From positions 15,715,775-15,779,774 of the forward strand of contig NC_134517.1 of NCBI RefSeq assembly GCF_027942865.1: a stretch of 64,000 bases of DNA, written 5' to 3'. The position numbers and the translations under genes are program-made. Source of the stretch: Odontesthes bonariensis (taxonomy: Eukaryota > Chordata > Actinopteri > Atheriniformes > Atherinopsidae). Within the stretch, counting starts at the first letter, position 1; every line of letters begins with the position of its first letter. The notes beneath the pieces are model-generated. The model was given only the letters and a program-made list of their open reading frames with translations, searched no databases and was not told where the DNA came from. Below, one piece after another: positions 12,077 to 24,400 of this stretch.

Positions 12077-15000
12077 GCCACTCACACGGCCAACGCAACC
12101 CACTTGCTCTAACAGCCTCGCAGTCACTCCAGCCTTCCCTGCCTGCCTCCGCTGGGGTGAGTGGGAGCTTGTTAGAGAGACCGCTCACTACATCCTCTCA
12201 CCCACGGTCCTTGACTGCACATACACAGCGCACCAGCGAAACGTTAATTACACCTCACTCATTGTGATTAGACACACTTTAAGAGGAAGATGACAGACTT
12301 TATTCTATGCACAAGGATGATCTTTCTCTACCCTGGAGGCATGAAGCATCCTATCCAGCCCTGTACTGGGTCGTATTATCTGACTGCATCCGGCATGTGT
12401 GTGCTTGTCTACCACTTGTGTCACATGGTGGATACAAGGAGGTGAGGCTGCTGTCATGTGTAGAAATGCTCACTGACACCTCAGATTGTCACTTCAATGC
12501 ACAGCAATACAATCAAGTTATGAAAGAAACTGTGCCACGTTCAGTCAAATTGTTGATATGTGGTATTAGAGAGAGGGGCTGTTAGATTCTTGGCTAATAA
12601 GGATGTAGTTATGATCATTGGTGTTACCTCCATCCCACTTGAATGAGTGGAACATGCTTCCCAAGTCTCCTCTCAAACCAAAACAAATACTCAGTAGGTT
12701 TAACCAAGAGAGGAGAGAAAAGGTTCATGAAGCACAATGGGAAGTCAACCTTTTAGGTGTCACAAATATAGAATCCCAACCAATGGATGGAGAGATAGAG
12801 GTCTAGGGGACAACAAACTGAAATAGGCTTTATAAGACTGTGGTGGCTAAATGTCCGTTTTGAATTCTTGACCATTTATTTCTTGAGATTCATGCAAATA
12901 ACCACTCAGTCAGACGGAATGAACGAGTCTACTCGTGTTAAAGTTTGAACGACGGTAGAAAACAGTGTGTTCGCCCCGTCTTTACTGAAGATCTCAAACA
13001 TAACAAACACACAGGAGTTTTTTACATTCAACAGATGCGCGAGCTCCAAAACGTCATTGCTCAGCGTCAGTTCCTATTGGATATACATTCTAGACATTCT
13101 AAGTATTAAACTGAATGCAGATTATACTAAGGGCAAATTATATAGTAATGCAGATATAATGCCAACATAAATATGCTGTAATACACAAATACTAAATATA
13201 CCCAAAGAATAATAACTAAATATGAACATAAATTATTGAATAGAAAATGGCACCAACAAAGACCTTTAAAAAAAATGAAAATTTAAATGAATGAAAGGAT
13301 TGGCAGAAGGATACGTAGACATATAAATGACTGACAAACAGCTCAGAAACACAGGGTGTTGATTATCCCCTGCTCACATTGGAGCCCACACAGACCATTA
13401 CATGTAAGCGCAGCTTGAATCCATTTGGAAATGATCTATTCAAGAAAATCTTGAGTGGCAAATACACAGCACTCAGCTCTTTACCGACGCAATGCTCGCT
13501 GTTTTCTGTTCTTTTGGTGGCAGGAAATGGGGAGGTGAAGATGTGTGAGAGCGCAATGTCTAGTAAAGATGGCTGGACAGGTGGGAGGTCTTGCAGAGAA
13601 ATGAGGTCAGAAAATAATATAAAAGGGTGTGGTGCTGTTTTGGAAACAATGTGGGTGGGAGGGAGAGAGGAAGAGAGATCTGGAACAAGGGGTGGTGGAA
13701 GAAGGGATGAAAGGGGTACAGTAACTCAGCAAGACCAAGTCTTATCATCACTGCATCAAACTTTCTTGAACAAATCCATGCAATGTCCAGGGAGACTATT
13801 GTTTTGACAGGACTTAGTGGTGGTGGACACTTTAATTTCAGGCAGACTCTTCCCAACTATCTCTGCTTTTTGAGTTTCCACAGACTGACGTCAGCGTATG
13901 TTCAGAGTGCACTGAGTCACACATATCCAGGCTCTGCCCACCTCCTTATCCTTGCATTTTTGTCCTTTGTGGCCTCATGAAAAGGTAGTACGTATTCACA
14001 AAGTATGATGTCAGGCACTCCACCCTCATGTCACACCCAGTCCCTTATCACCGATACTATACGGACAGATCTTATAGGATTTGACCCATGACACGCAAAA
14101 CAGATAAAGTCAGCTGAAGAACTGTCTGTACCGTATTTGATCTTTACATGTAATCTGCACTTTTGTTTGATGGAGCCACATGTAGGAGTATATCTGCTTG
14201 TCTGACTCACTCCATGTCTGTCTGACCACCCCCTCCTTCAAGCCAAGCCAGCACTTTAGTTGTATCTTTCTCCTCCTCTCCTGCCTGTGTTTTTCTTACT
14301 CATTGCTGAGGTGATGTGAGCCAGGCATATAGCCACTGGATAATGTGATTAGAAGGGGCTCAGGCACAAAGTCTCCACTCTGATAATTTCAGTCACCTGG
14401 GACTTTGGTCACATTTATTGGGGATCCCCAGGTGGAAAAAGCCTCAATTAGATCTTCAGACATGTTACTTATGGTGTGTGAGCTTCACCTCCTTTTAACC
14501 TTGTTTTAAATGTGTCAGTATGTGTGCACCAGCTCTGCTTGAGATGTTTGCAAGTGCAGAGGGCCAAAAGGGAATGGCAAGGGGGGCGCATCATGTCTGT
14601 TTCAACTTAAAGCGCACGTGCTTGTACATACATATAAATCTGTGAATCCCCAAAGTCAAAGGATACTAAGTGTGTACCTCTGGCCTCCAGAGGCTCAGCA
14701 GATGTTGAAGCATTTGATCAGGTAAGCCAGGCGTTATTTCCGAACATGTGCTTCAGCTGGCCCTTGGGAATTTTTCTGATAATGTGTGTGCCAGACCGCT
14801 GGGGGAGGAGGGTGAAGAGAGGAAGAGTGGCTCTTGTCGGGAAAGAGATGGGGATGATTTAGACATGACAGGCATGTAATTATTAGCACGATTCTCCTGG
14901 CAGTATTTGTGGACGTACCTGCTCTCATTGGAAGATACTGAGGGAATGGACTGGCGATGGGAATATGAAGAGTATCTATATGTTTGGTTCTGTGTTTCTT

Positions 15001-15977
15001 CTATGGCCTTATTGATGTCCTCTGCAATTCCTAGCTGTGACCATGTCCCATCACACCCTCTGGCAGCTACATCCATGACAGTTACAGACAAAGAAAAGCA
15101 CTCTGGAGGAAGCAAATCTGTCACCTTGCTAACTAAAACATGTCAGTGCAGTGGTGCTGTGTGCCTAAGCGAACCCATGCCTGTGCTGTTGCGGATAACT
15201 GATTGGAATTCAAGCTGTTAGAGTGAAGTGTTTATTTCATAGCTTTGGAGGAGGAAGAGACAATGAAGGAGCTTTGAAAGAGCTGGAGCAGCCGGTGTAT
15301 CGACAGAGTCGGGAGAGAGGAGGAAAGATTGGGAAAGAAATCAAGGCACAGCTGAACTATGAGATATGGTGAAATATATGCATGTGTTTGAGTGTGTTTG
15401 TGTGTGCCTATGTGTATTCGTGTCCTTGGGGGAGCCAACTCCTCTCTCTAGAATCAACTGAGCCCACCTGAGTCTCTCTGTCCCACCCCTCCAGCTGTTT
15501 CCCTCACTAACTACCTCCAAATCTTATTCCAATCTCCATCCTCCAAATTCAGTAACTTCCCGATCTCTGTATTTGCAAGCCTGGTTCCGCTCACACAGCC
15601 CACCGACATGTGTTTCTGCAGTGTTGTCATGTTTACCCTTTTGCCTGAGAGCCACATTATTGATCTGAATTACGGATAACCATGCTGGAAAGTTGTAGCT
15701 GAGCTGCTGCAAAATACTTTGACCTGCAATACTTTGCAGCTGATGGCTGGGAACATGTGTTTTCAACTGAATTGACTCCAGCTTCTAGTCTGCGCCACAA
15801 GCAGAGCAGTATAAATTCCCATATAAGGCAGGAGGACCCATTCTAACCTCCCTCCTCTTCCTCCTCCTCCACTCTCTCGCCTCTACCCCTTCACTCCTTT
15901 AATGCAGCCAGCTCATACTGTCGGCTCACTTTCCCCATTTATCTGAGAATGTGGTCCATTGCCCTAAGACATGCCTA

Positions 15978-15988
15978 CACACACACAG

Positions 15989-16046
<58 letters not shown>
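15978..16046. repeat. (CA)n microsatellite
   Basis: The longest CA tract of the window: a short imperfect start, then uninterrupted CA from about 15,993 to 16,046. Confidence 0.95.
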
Positions 16047-16048
<2 letters not shown>

Positions 16049-17860
16049 TATATAGGGCTGCCTGAGAACAACAGTTCTGAGCCGTACATTGATGATTCTT
16101 TCACTTTTAGCACAGATTCAATTCTGGTCTCAAGTGTGTTGTCATATAGAAATGTTTTCATGAATATCATGGTAATATTAATCTTATATAGCCTCTCTTT
16201 GATTTATTGGAGTTGTTCTCTTCTTTTAACAGAAGACAGCAATGATTTGGTGTGTACGTTTCAATTCATTGTTTTTTTTTCTTAAATTATTAAAAGGAAA
16301 AAATTATACATTTAGACTGAAGACCATAAATACACCCATTTTGACAACTAACTGCTGCTTAAAGAAAGAAACTTCATGTTCGGGATCACCATTAACTGTT
16401 GCTAGTATCTTCTCTGTGCCGATGGAGAAAGTTTTTAAAGTTTGCAGCTGACAACATAAACATGGAAAAACTAAAAGGGAAAGCAATTTATATCATCAGC
16501 CGTTTGGCCATAATGACAGAACGTATGTTTGGAGGAGTGGAGATAAGAAATTCAACCCCACAGAACACTATAGCAACTTTTAGGTGATGTTGGTAGCAGA
16601 AAAACCTCTAACCATATGCCAGAGACTTGAATTTTTGGTGTTATGACATAACAATGATCCCAAACCTACACAAAAACTGGTTGACACTCAATCCTGACAC
16701 AACTCCTATGCTCAAATCAAGCCCAATGGGGCAATGAGACACGTGTCCATTATGAGTCCATATAAAGGTATGACCAGAAGTGCACTCATTTTGGGCTTTC
16801 CAAGTGAAATATCTGTTTTGACATCAGCACATCAGCCTTTTCCCCAGGAAGCTGCCCAGTATAGTAATCATAATGCCAACACTTCTGATCAAGCCTCATA
16901 AAACCATACGAAAGGGTCAGGAGAGCGGGAAGCAGGGTGGGAGGTAGAGTCGGGTTGAAGGATGAAGATAGCAAAGATAGAGAGCAAAAAAAAAAAAAAA
17001 ACACAAACAGAGCTGATAAGACCCTCGGCAGAGGAAGTGTTGTTCTGGGCCAATTCCCTGTGGACACCCAGTATCCCACTCTTCCCCTGCTGCAGGATGT
17101 GTTCTCGTGTGGGAATACACAAGGAATGTGGCCCCTTTTGTTTAGTGTGCGATAGGCTCCTGGTTGGCGGTCATTTGTGTGTCTTATGTGTGACGAGCTC
17201 CAGGCTTGGCAGAGGCTGATCAGAGCAACACTCAACAGTTCTCTCTGGGTAAGACCCTCCTAGGAAAACAATGACTGAGCTTATGGCTGCTATCTTTCAA
17301 AGCTCCTCCTTGGCCAATGAAACACTTGCGAGGCTCTCCCAGTGATTTTTTATTTTTTATTTAAAAGCCACATATTTAACAATAGACTGAGATGGAGACC
17401 ATATCAGTGGTTGCCAGCCTTTTTTTTTGTTAAACTAAAACCTTGCTCGATTAACTTAAAAGTCCCTTTCCTTACACCACCAACCATGTTCCAAACTGAT
17501 TTTAAACTCGATTTGATTTTCCACTTTCACTCATATTTACTGTCACAGTGATCTTTTAACATAGTTCAATTATTAATAGGTAGATGGTTTAGTGAAGTGC
17601 GATTTGAAATTGAATTAGAATTCAATTAGAAATGACAACAGATCAGTAACCACATTGGGTATGTAATTAGAATCCAAGAACGTCTTTCAGAAGCAAAGCT
17701 CGCCATTCTGTGGAAAACTGCAAGCAAGCAATTCAAAGTTATTTTTTCTCGCAGGGGTATTTCATCATCTATGATACATAATATTTAAATATTCAGAGAG
17801 TGTTCAGAAATCTCTAAGACCATTGCTGAATGCTCAAGCTGCCACAACTTCTGGTTCTAT
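16047..17860. other. intergenic, no gene recognised
   Basis: AT-rich DNA with a homopolymer A run near 16,986-17,000. Frames of up to 149 codons on the minus strand (16,786-17,235) contain homopolymer-encoded Phe runs and no domain. Confidence 0.35.
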
Positions 17861-17864
17861 AGAA

Positions 17865-18010
17865 GTGCTCACACACCTCCCAGTTCAGTTGATTAAGTGC
17901 ATTTGATTGACAACACCTGGCTGCTACTTACCATCTTCCTTCCCGTGGAAAACTCCTTCATTTTGGCTTAGTTTTTGCTGACTAAATCACGACATGGTGT
18001 AATATTTCAT
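17865..18010 (+). mobile_element. Tc1/mariner-like 3' region fragment (tentative)
   Basis: The stretch with GACAACACCTGGCTGCTAC and ATTTTGGCTTAGTTTTTG followed by GACATGGTGTAATATTTCAT resembles the 3' non-coding end of a Tc1-like element common in fish. No transposase sequence or inverted repeat pair was found. Assignment rests on memory of such repeats. Confidence 0.35.
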
Positions 18011-18149
18011 GTATTGTTGTTCATCTTTGTGACTCAAAGAGAAGTTTTGATGCAGTTGGTTGATTTCCTGAGCGAGGCAACTTTTTTTATTTGATTGGCT
18101 TTGCATGAAGTATGAACCGATTGGACAATAATAGTATTACAATGAACTG

Positions 18150-18245
18150 GGTGGTAATTGGTTTGAATTGAACTGTATCTTTGAAGGGACAAGAGATTGC
18201 ATTTGTTGTGATTTGGCGCCATATAAACTGAACTGAATTTGATTC
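18150..18245 (+). mobile_element. LINE 3' tail fragment (tentative)
   Basis: TGATTTGGCGCCATATAAA followed by CTGAACTGAATTTG has the form of the 3' end of a fish L2/CR1-type LINE (GGCGCTATATAAATAAA plus short tail repeats). No coding part is present. Confidence 0.4.
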
Positions 18246-20250
18246 ATCCAAGGTTGCATTCACCTAGTTTAGTTACAACGCTAAGAAGCAGATTATTTCT
18301 GTTACGTCTTGATATTAAACGAAGTGAGTGTACCTGTAGCTTTTTCTTTACCTTCTAATATACAAACCGTTTATATATTTGCAAACCTGCGTGCCAGTTC
18401 ATTCGCCATTTACACTGAAGTACAGTACAAAAAGTGAGGCACCCAACAAGGTAATCTACATTAAAGTGGCTTCATCAAACCAGTTTAACGGTCCTATGTT
18501 CAATCAATTCAACAGCCACTTTTTTCTGCCTTTCTTTTATCGCAAGCGAGGTAAGAATTTCTCTTTCATTCACTATGTTATAGCTTATTCAGAAAATCTA
18601 CACGAGGTTGCATGTGTCTTTGCAATACAACAATTTCACTGCCTAGTTGAGACGTGTGGTTTACTTTGCCCAAGGGGTGGACAAAAGAACAATGCTTAAA
18701 AGGCCCTGAAATAGACTCTCTAAAACTGTCTAAGCTTACCTTGGCCTTTTATGCAATGTCTATAAACACAGTAGATCTCAGCTGGAGGCTACATCCTACA
18801 CTTGGAGGGCTAAAGCAACACGATTTCTTTATGAGAGCCTACTGGGCTGGAAAGACATTTGTTCATGAGTGGACAGAAAACAAGGCAAGGTGAGGTTTAT
18901 TGAAGCATTCGTGACAGTTTTGTTTTTGCTTTTGTGTAGCCCTCATGTTGACAGTTTTAACACAGTGATACAAGTACTATTAAGTACTCAGGACTCAGAG
19001 CACCCGATGGCAAAATAACTGACCACAACAATGTGCTTTCCTCAGGTTAAGAGAGAACATTCAACAATGCCATCTGTAATTTTTGGCACAAGAAAGAAAA
19101 AAGAATCGTGTAAAAGTGGGGAAAGGAACAGCCTTTTTTTGTTTTTACTACCAATATTTGGTATCTCTTTAAGTTTTTTGTCTTTGCAGAAGCCAAAAGA
19201 ATGAAAAGAACAGGTGTAGTGAAAAAAAAAGACAGTTAAAATACATCGCTGTATTTTGGGTGTATTGATTCCTTAATTGTCAGCATATCTCTGGTTCGAT
19301 GACTAATCACGATGCACAAACACTGCTGTTAAGCAAAATACAAGCAAAAGCTATGTTTCACTGCATTTCACGTATCCTTCGACAGGTCTTTAAAATGAGC
19401 ATTTTTGATATGCGTTGCACGCTGAATCCCTGCAGTTCAAAGGTGACTTTTTCTTTCCTTGTATAAAAAGTTTGGCGCACACTTTACCAAATGACCCCTC
19501 AATTACCAGAAAGCCATTATGCCTTGACAGGGGGGGGTCTTGCTGTGACTTAACAGCTGTAACTTAAAAGCGGACAAGTGCCCGAGCTATGTGCTATGCT
19601 GCACATGATTGCTTAACAAACATACTGCGGTGGCTGCTATAGGATATGTCCTCCAGGACTGAAGCCTTCAGAGATAAAAATTTGTACACTAAAATAGACA
19701 CAAATGTGTCACCACAAATTGTCAACAAGGGCAGGAAGACTTATAAACAATCACTTCTTTCATGATAGAAATCTCCTTGATTTGATTGTATGGGTCGGTG
19801 TTTTCTGAAAGAAAAGACCGTGGCTGTGTTTTCCTTCGATAAAAAGAAGAAACGACGGTGAGTCAGACATGGAGGTGGGGTAAAACACAACTGAGGAGGG
19901 AGCCAGGGACACTCTGAAGTCATATAAACTGTCTGTCCGTACAGTCAGCCAGTTCACTGCAGTGTCTGTGTATGTGCACATTGTAGTGTATATAAAACCC
20001 AGTAATGAGACAGATTTCATCATCGCTGAAAGGAAAAGCTTTTTTAAATTCTCATTTTTCATCCCTTAGCTCATTTCTAAACAACTTGAAATCTCGATCC
20101 AGACAACACCAGGTACTTTTTTTTTTAAACTACAGTAGAAGATATCGCTGGTTCTGTCAAACCTGGCAAAAACAAACTTACCATATAGACTTTTTTTTTC
20201 TTTTTTTTTTAAAGAAGCATGTATGCTCAGATCACTTCTCCACCCTAGTG
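18246..20250. other. intergenic stretch downstream of tbc1d4
   Basis: No gene recognised. Several short T- and A-homopolymers are present. Confidence 0.35.
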
Positions 20251-20252
20251 TG

Positions 20253-20258
20253 TTTATT
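20253..20258 (-). terminator. tbc1d4: candidate tbc1d4 polyadenylation signal
   Basis: AATAAA on the minus strand, the first canonical hexamer found downstream of the tbc1d4 stop codon at 21,221-21,223. It would give a 3' UTR of roughly 1 kb. No transcript evidence is available. Confidence 0.4.
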
Positions 20259-21220
20259 CTGTGCCTCCCGGGGAGTGTGAGCTCCGCCTCAGAGTCTGAA
20301 GGTGGTGCTAAAAAGATGCGACGCGCCGCTAGTCACACAGGAAACTGAAGAGGCAGACAACCTCACATCCTGACTGAGCTTAGGAAGAAACACTTCCTCC
20401 TTAAGAGCAGCGAATGCAAGTACTAAAGATGCTTCTGTGAAGGCGGTGATGCGGTGCTGAGAGAAGATATTAAACCGTATACTGGCAAAACATGTGCCTG
20501 AATGTCTCTGTGACGCAAAAAGTAAAATATTATCACAACGATCTTTGGAGGGGAAATACATTCACAAAACATTTCAAGTGATTTCAATAATGTAATAACA
20601 AAGTAATGTCACTAGCCTGAGGCCAAAGATCCATCGCAGACATAAGTTCAAAAAGAACAAATCTCCACTCCATGATCACACACACACTGGTAATGGCTGT
20701 AAGTTGGCCCTGAGGTCCAAAGGATTATTTGCCAACAGGCACATTCTGTTCACTACTTTTTGTTGTGCTACTTAGGTAGTAAACACATCAAGGCAGTGCT
20801 GAAAAATATTTGCAAAGGCATTCATATTTTTCTCACTTGTTTCAAACTAGAAATGTCCCTTGTGATAGGCATAAAGATCCAAACAGCGAAGGATGACTGA
20901 CGTGCATCTTCTTCCAACCTTCAAAGTGGCAGTGAAACAGATTAGAGAGACAAACATCAACTTTATGCACAATGGAAACTCTGTGTGCTAATATAACTGA
21001 AACCATCCCTCCCACTGCTTGATTATCTGCTGACAAATATCACGTATATGTTTCCCAAACAGTCTTTATGGTTAGCGACATCCCACATTTACAAAATGCT
21101 GTTGTACAGCATCACAGAAATGAAGCGGAGCTCAGTAGCCGTCCTCTCAGCAGTCTTCATTTGTCAACTTTAGTATCTGCCTGAGCGTGTGCCCAGAGCA
21201 GCCAGCCCCCCTGTTTACCA

Positions 21221-21451
21221 TCAGGGCTTCTTGGCTGCAGTTTTGGCTTTCCCGTTGGGTCCTGTTTTGATCTGGGTCATCTCCACATCTGTCAGGGCGT
21301 CAGGGGGAAGGCATGAGCGCATGCGTTCAATGGTCTTCTGGTGAGCTGCTCTCTCCTGCTCCAGGGAACGAATCATGTGCTTCATTTTGCTCTCCCGAGA
21401 GAGGAAGTTCTCCACGCTCGTCTCCAGAGTCTGAATCTTCTGCCGCGCAGC
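21221..21451 (-). CDS. tbc1d4: tbc1d4 exon 23: C-terminal coiled coil and stop
   Basis: The exon encodes 76 residues: a charged coiled-coil helix ([20 protein letters not shown], then [19 protein letters not shown]) and a basic tail ending KTAAKKP before TGA (21,221-21,223). Human TBC1D4 ends in the same way with a short lysine-rich tail. Intron 22 upstream holds an L2 3' tail. Confidence 0.93.
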   Translation of the reverse strand, partial: AARQKIQTLETSVENFLSRESKMKHMIRSLEQERAAHQKTIERMRSCLPPDALTDVEMTQIKTGPNGKAKTAAKKP

Positions 21452-24400
21452 CTGGAGGACACAAATCAAACCCCAGTAAATACAGATATAAAAACAGACA
21501 GTGACATTTGGACAGCGGTTGAACAAGAAACACGGAACTTACAACTGCAGACAACTGTACAGAACTCAGGACACGGTGACTTTGCACCAGAACTGCAGCA
21601 CGCAGTTTCTACAGCAGGGCAGTCGAGTGTGATTATATTTAATGCAGAATCCAGACTTTGCATAAATCACTTGTTAAATGTTGAAGAAGCAGCTTTCCGA
21701 CTCCTTCAGAGGAGGAGTGCAGTAATTCCCCCCGTCACATTACATACGAGCAGCTGAGTAACTTTCGAACTTTCATTAATACGAGGCTCATCAGGAGTGA
21801 CTTTACCAGTCCTCCTCCGCAGATTCACACTCCACCGAAATGATAAGGAGTATCTGGAAAACATACAGTTTGACGTCCTTTGTCTTGGTAACGTTTCCAC
21901 GTTTCCATTGTGTTTTAAGCTTATGTTTTAGTGCCATCTATGGACAGTCTAAGACATTACCACTGACTGATGACTTCACTTAAACACTTCACTTCTGTTC
22001 TCATGTGTCTATGCATGAAATCTGCACGCTATCTTTTAACTTATCTAGACTGTTGCTTGTTTTTAAATTCATTTAAATTATTTTATTTGTTTCTCTTTAT
22101 ATTCTTTCATGTATTTTAATGCTTCTTTCACTCCCTGATGCAATGCTTTTATTTTATGTAAAGCACTTTGAATTGTTTGTACATGAAATGTGCTATTTGA
22201 ATAAATTTGATTTGATTTGATTTGAAACACAAAGTCTCTCCTATGTCCTTTGCATTGATATTGATTAAAAACACATTAAAACACTAGCTGTAGTATTCCA
22301 AGAGTATTCACAAAAAAGGTAGATAACCAAACAAGGAGCCTGCTCCTTTTCTTTCTTACTTGAAGTTTTTCCAGCAGGTCCATGTTCTGTTTCTTCAGCT
22401 GCACGTTTGTCTTTTCTAATTTATCGAGCCGGTCAGAATCATCAGGCAGCGGTCCAGTATCCAGCATCTCATCCTGCAGGACATGGTACTCCACTTCGTA
22501 CGCGTGCAGCTGCTTTGAGATGTCCATCTCCATGACCTGGTGAGCAACAAGGTCCACACTGAGGCGCATGCCTTCAAATGACAAGTCATTGCACTAGTTT
22601 TGTTATCTACATCGTGGTCGACAAAAACCCCCTTAAAGCGACACGCGACGTGAAGCTCCACTGTTGTACAAAATGATTGTGACACTGCAGTGGACGGCAT
22701 GCTCCTGCAAAAGGACGAACGTGAACAAATCTGTAATTCTGAATCAGTCTAGCAAACAACAACGTGGTGACAGAAACATTCACTGAGCACAAAAGCTCAT
22801 AGAATTTTTAGCTCTTTGTGTTTGTCCTGTGCGTATAAAACAACCACGGCACGGTCTAATGTAAAATGTCTTATTTTGACGTTTTTTATATATTTATTTT
22901 GAATTCACTTTTTTTAACTCTACACAAATGCACAACTTCACTTTTTTAACATGCTGTTCTTACGTGACATCATACTTGATGCTATTTCATCTTTAACTAA
23001 TTGCTTAATCACCAACCTCTTTTCAGTGTTATTAATATTCCAATTATAAGCAATATTATTGCCATTGTTAATATATTTACTTTAATGCTTGTAGATGTTT
23101 TTGTATCCATTATACGTCTTCTATTTATGTGAGGTAGTTATTGCCTGTATTATCTTTTGTAACGCACTTTGAACCACATGTTCGGTATTAATGGCACTAT
23201 AAATAGACACTTAATTGAAGAAATTCATTAAATTAGTAAATGCACTACAAACCTACGTGTGATTAAAGAGAAGGCAACTGAATTTCTTTGTTCTTAAAGA
23301 CGTTTCAACGCATATTCAAGATGTTTGCTCAGTTCTGGCTGTCTGGTGGTGAGACGCAGCATCTTCTGGGATCAGTCCAACTTTAAGAGTTGTTGAGGTC
23401 AGCCTCTTTGGATGAGAAGTTAAACATTTTCAAGAACCAAAAAGAGGCCCTCTTTCCTTCTCTTGAAGCACTTGAGAATCTAGTGATGTATTAGAGACCC
23501 CCCCCCCCCCAAAGATTTGGGATATTTTGAAGAATGTAAGTATGATTTGAACATTTAAACCCACATTTAAGTGAATACAGCAGTTCAAGGTCAAGGACAA
23601 TTGTTGATATAAACAAGGTCGCCTTGTATGTTGCTCAAAAACACGCATAACGTCATGCCAGCATGACCTGGCCACTTGCGTCTTTTCAAAAGTTGCTGCC
23701 TCTGCAGTGTGCACTAATGCGCCTCCATACGAACGCGGGTACTGGATTTTGAACTGTGTATTAATAACATGTAGGAGGATCCTTTTCCTTTGCAGCACAG
23801 AGGGTGAAGCAACCATGTTATAAAAAAATAAAAGAAGATCAAGGGAAGTGTTCTTGATTGTTGAACCATTTGCCCAGGCAGCCTTTCATATGTATATATA
23901 CATGATGATGTTGCTAACTTGTTGCCGTCGTTTTTAACTATGACAGCAATAAACACTTACCCTGTCTGCTGTTGCCCTTGTGGCAAAGGTTAATTAAACA
24001 TATGCTGGCATTTGATTTAAAATGAGCAAACATGTACGTGTCTTCTCTGCGCTGCTACTACCTTCAATTAGACAAATGGTTTAAAGCATCTGCAAATCAT
24101 CACATGCTGTTTTTGATTTACATTTTAGCCCGCCAGAACTCTTTTAAAAGAGAGAACTTATTACACGGGATAAAATATAGACCACAGTGCATAGTATCCA
24201 ACACTTTTAAATGCAATAACTAACACTCTTTTACTGCAATGATATTGTCTTAAAATTTCATCTTTCAAAGCTTTCCACCCATAAAAACATTTCTCATTAT
24301 CACAATAATCAAAAAGATTACAGGTCGGAGTGACATAAAAGTTACTGTAACTCAACGTGTATGGTTGTGCTTAATAATCTAAAAAACCTGGGAGTGTATC

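Larger units (their letters stand above)
8187..15977. other. long intergenic stretch without a recognised gene
   Basis: No exon set, RNA gene or transposase was recognised. Small structures are a 10-bp tandem (AGCTGAGACT) at about 9316-9343 and CA microsatellites described separately. A 123-codon minus-strand frame at 14,753-15,124 is the only frame with protein-like composition and is discussed as a finding. Distal regulatory elements of tbc1d4 could lie here but cannot be seen without comparison to other fish. Confidence 0.4.

Noticed and set aside
11888-12188. Cys/Val-rich minus-strand frames
   Set aside because: They are translations of the CA microsatellite.
16786-17235. 149-codon minus-strand open frame
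   Set aside because: It is dominated by low-complexity Phe and Ser/Leu stretches from A/T runs; three overlapping frames look equally good.
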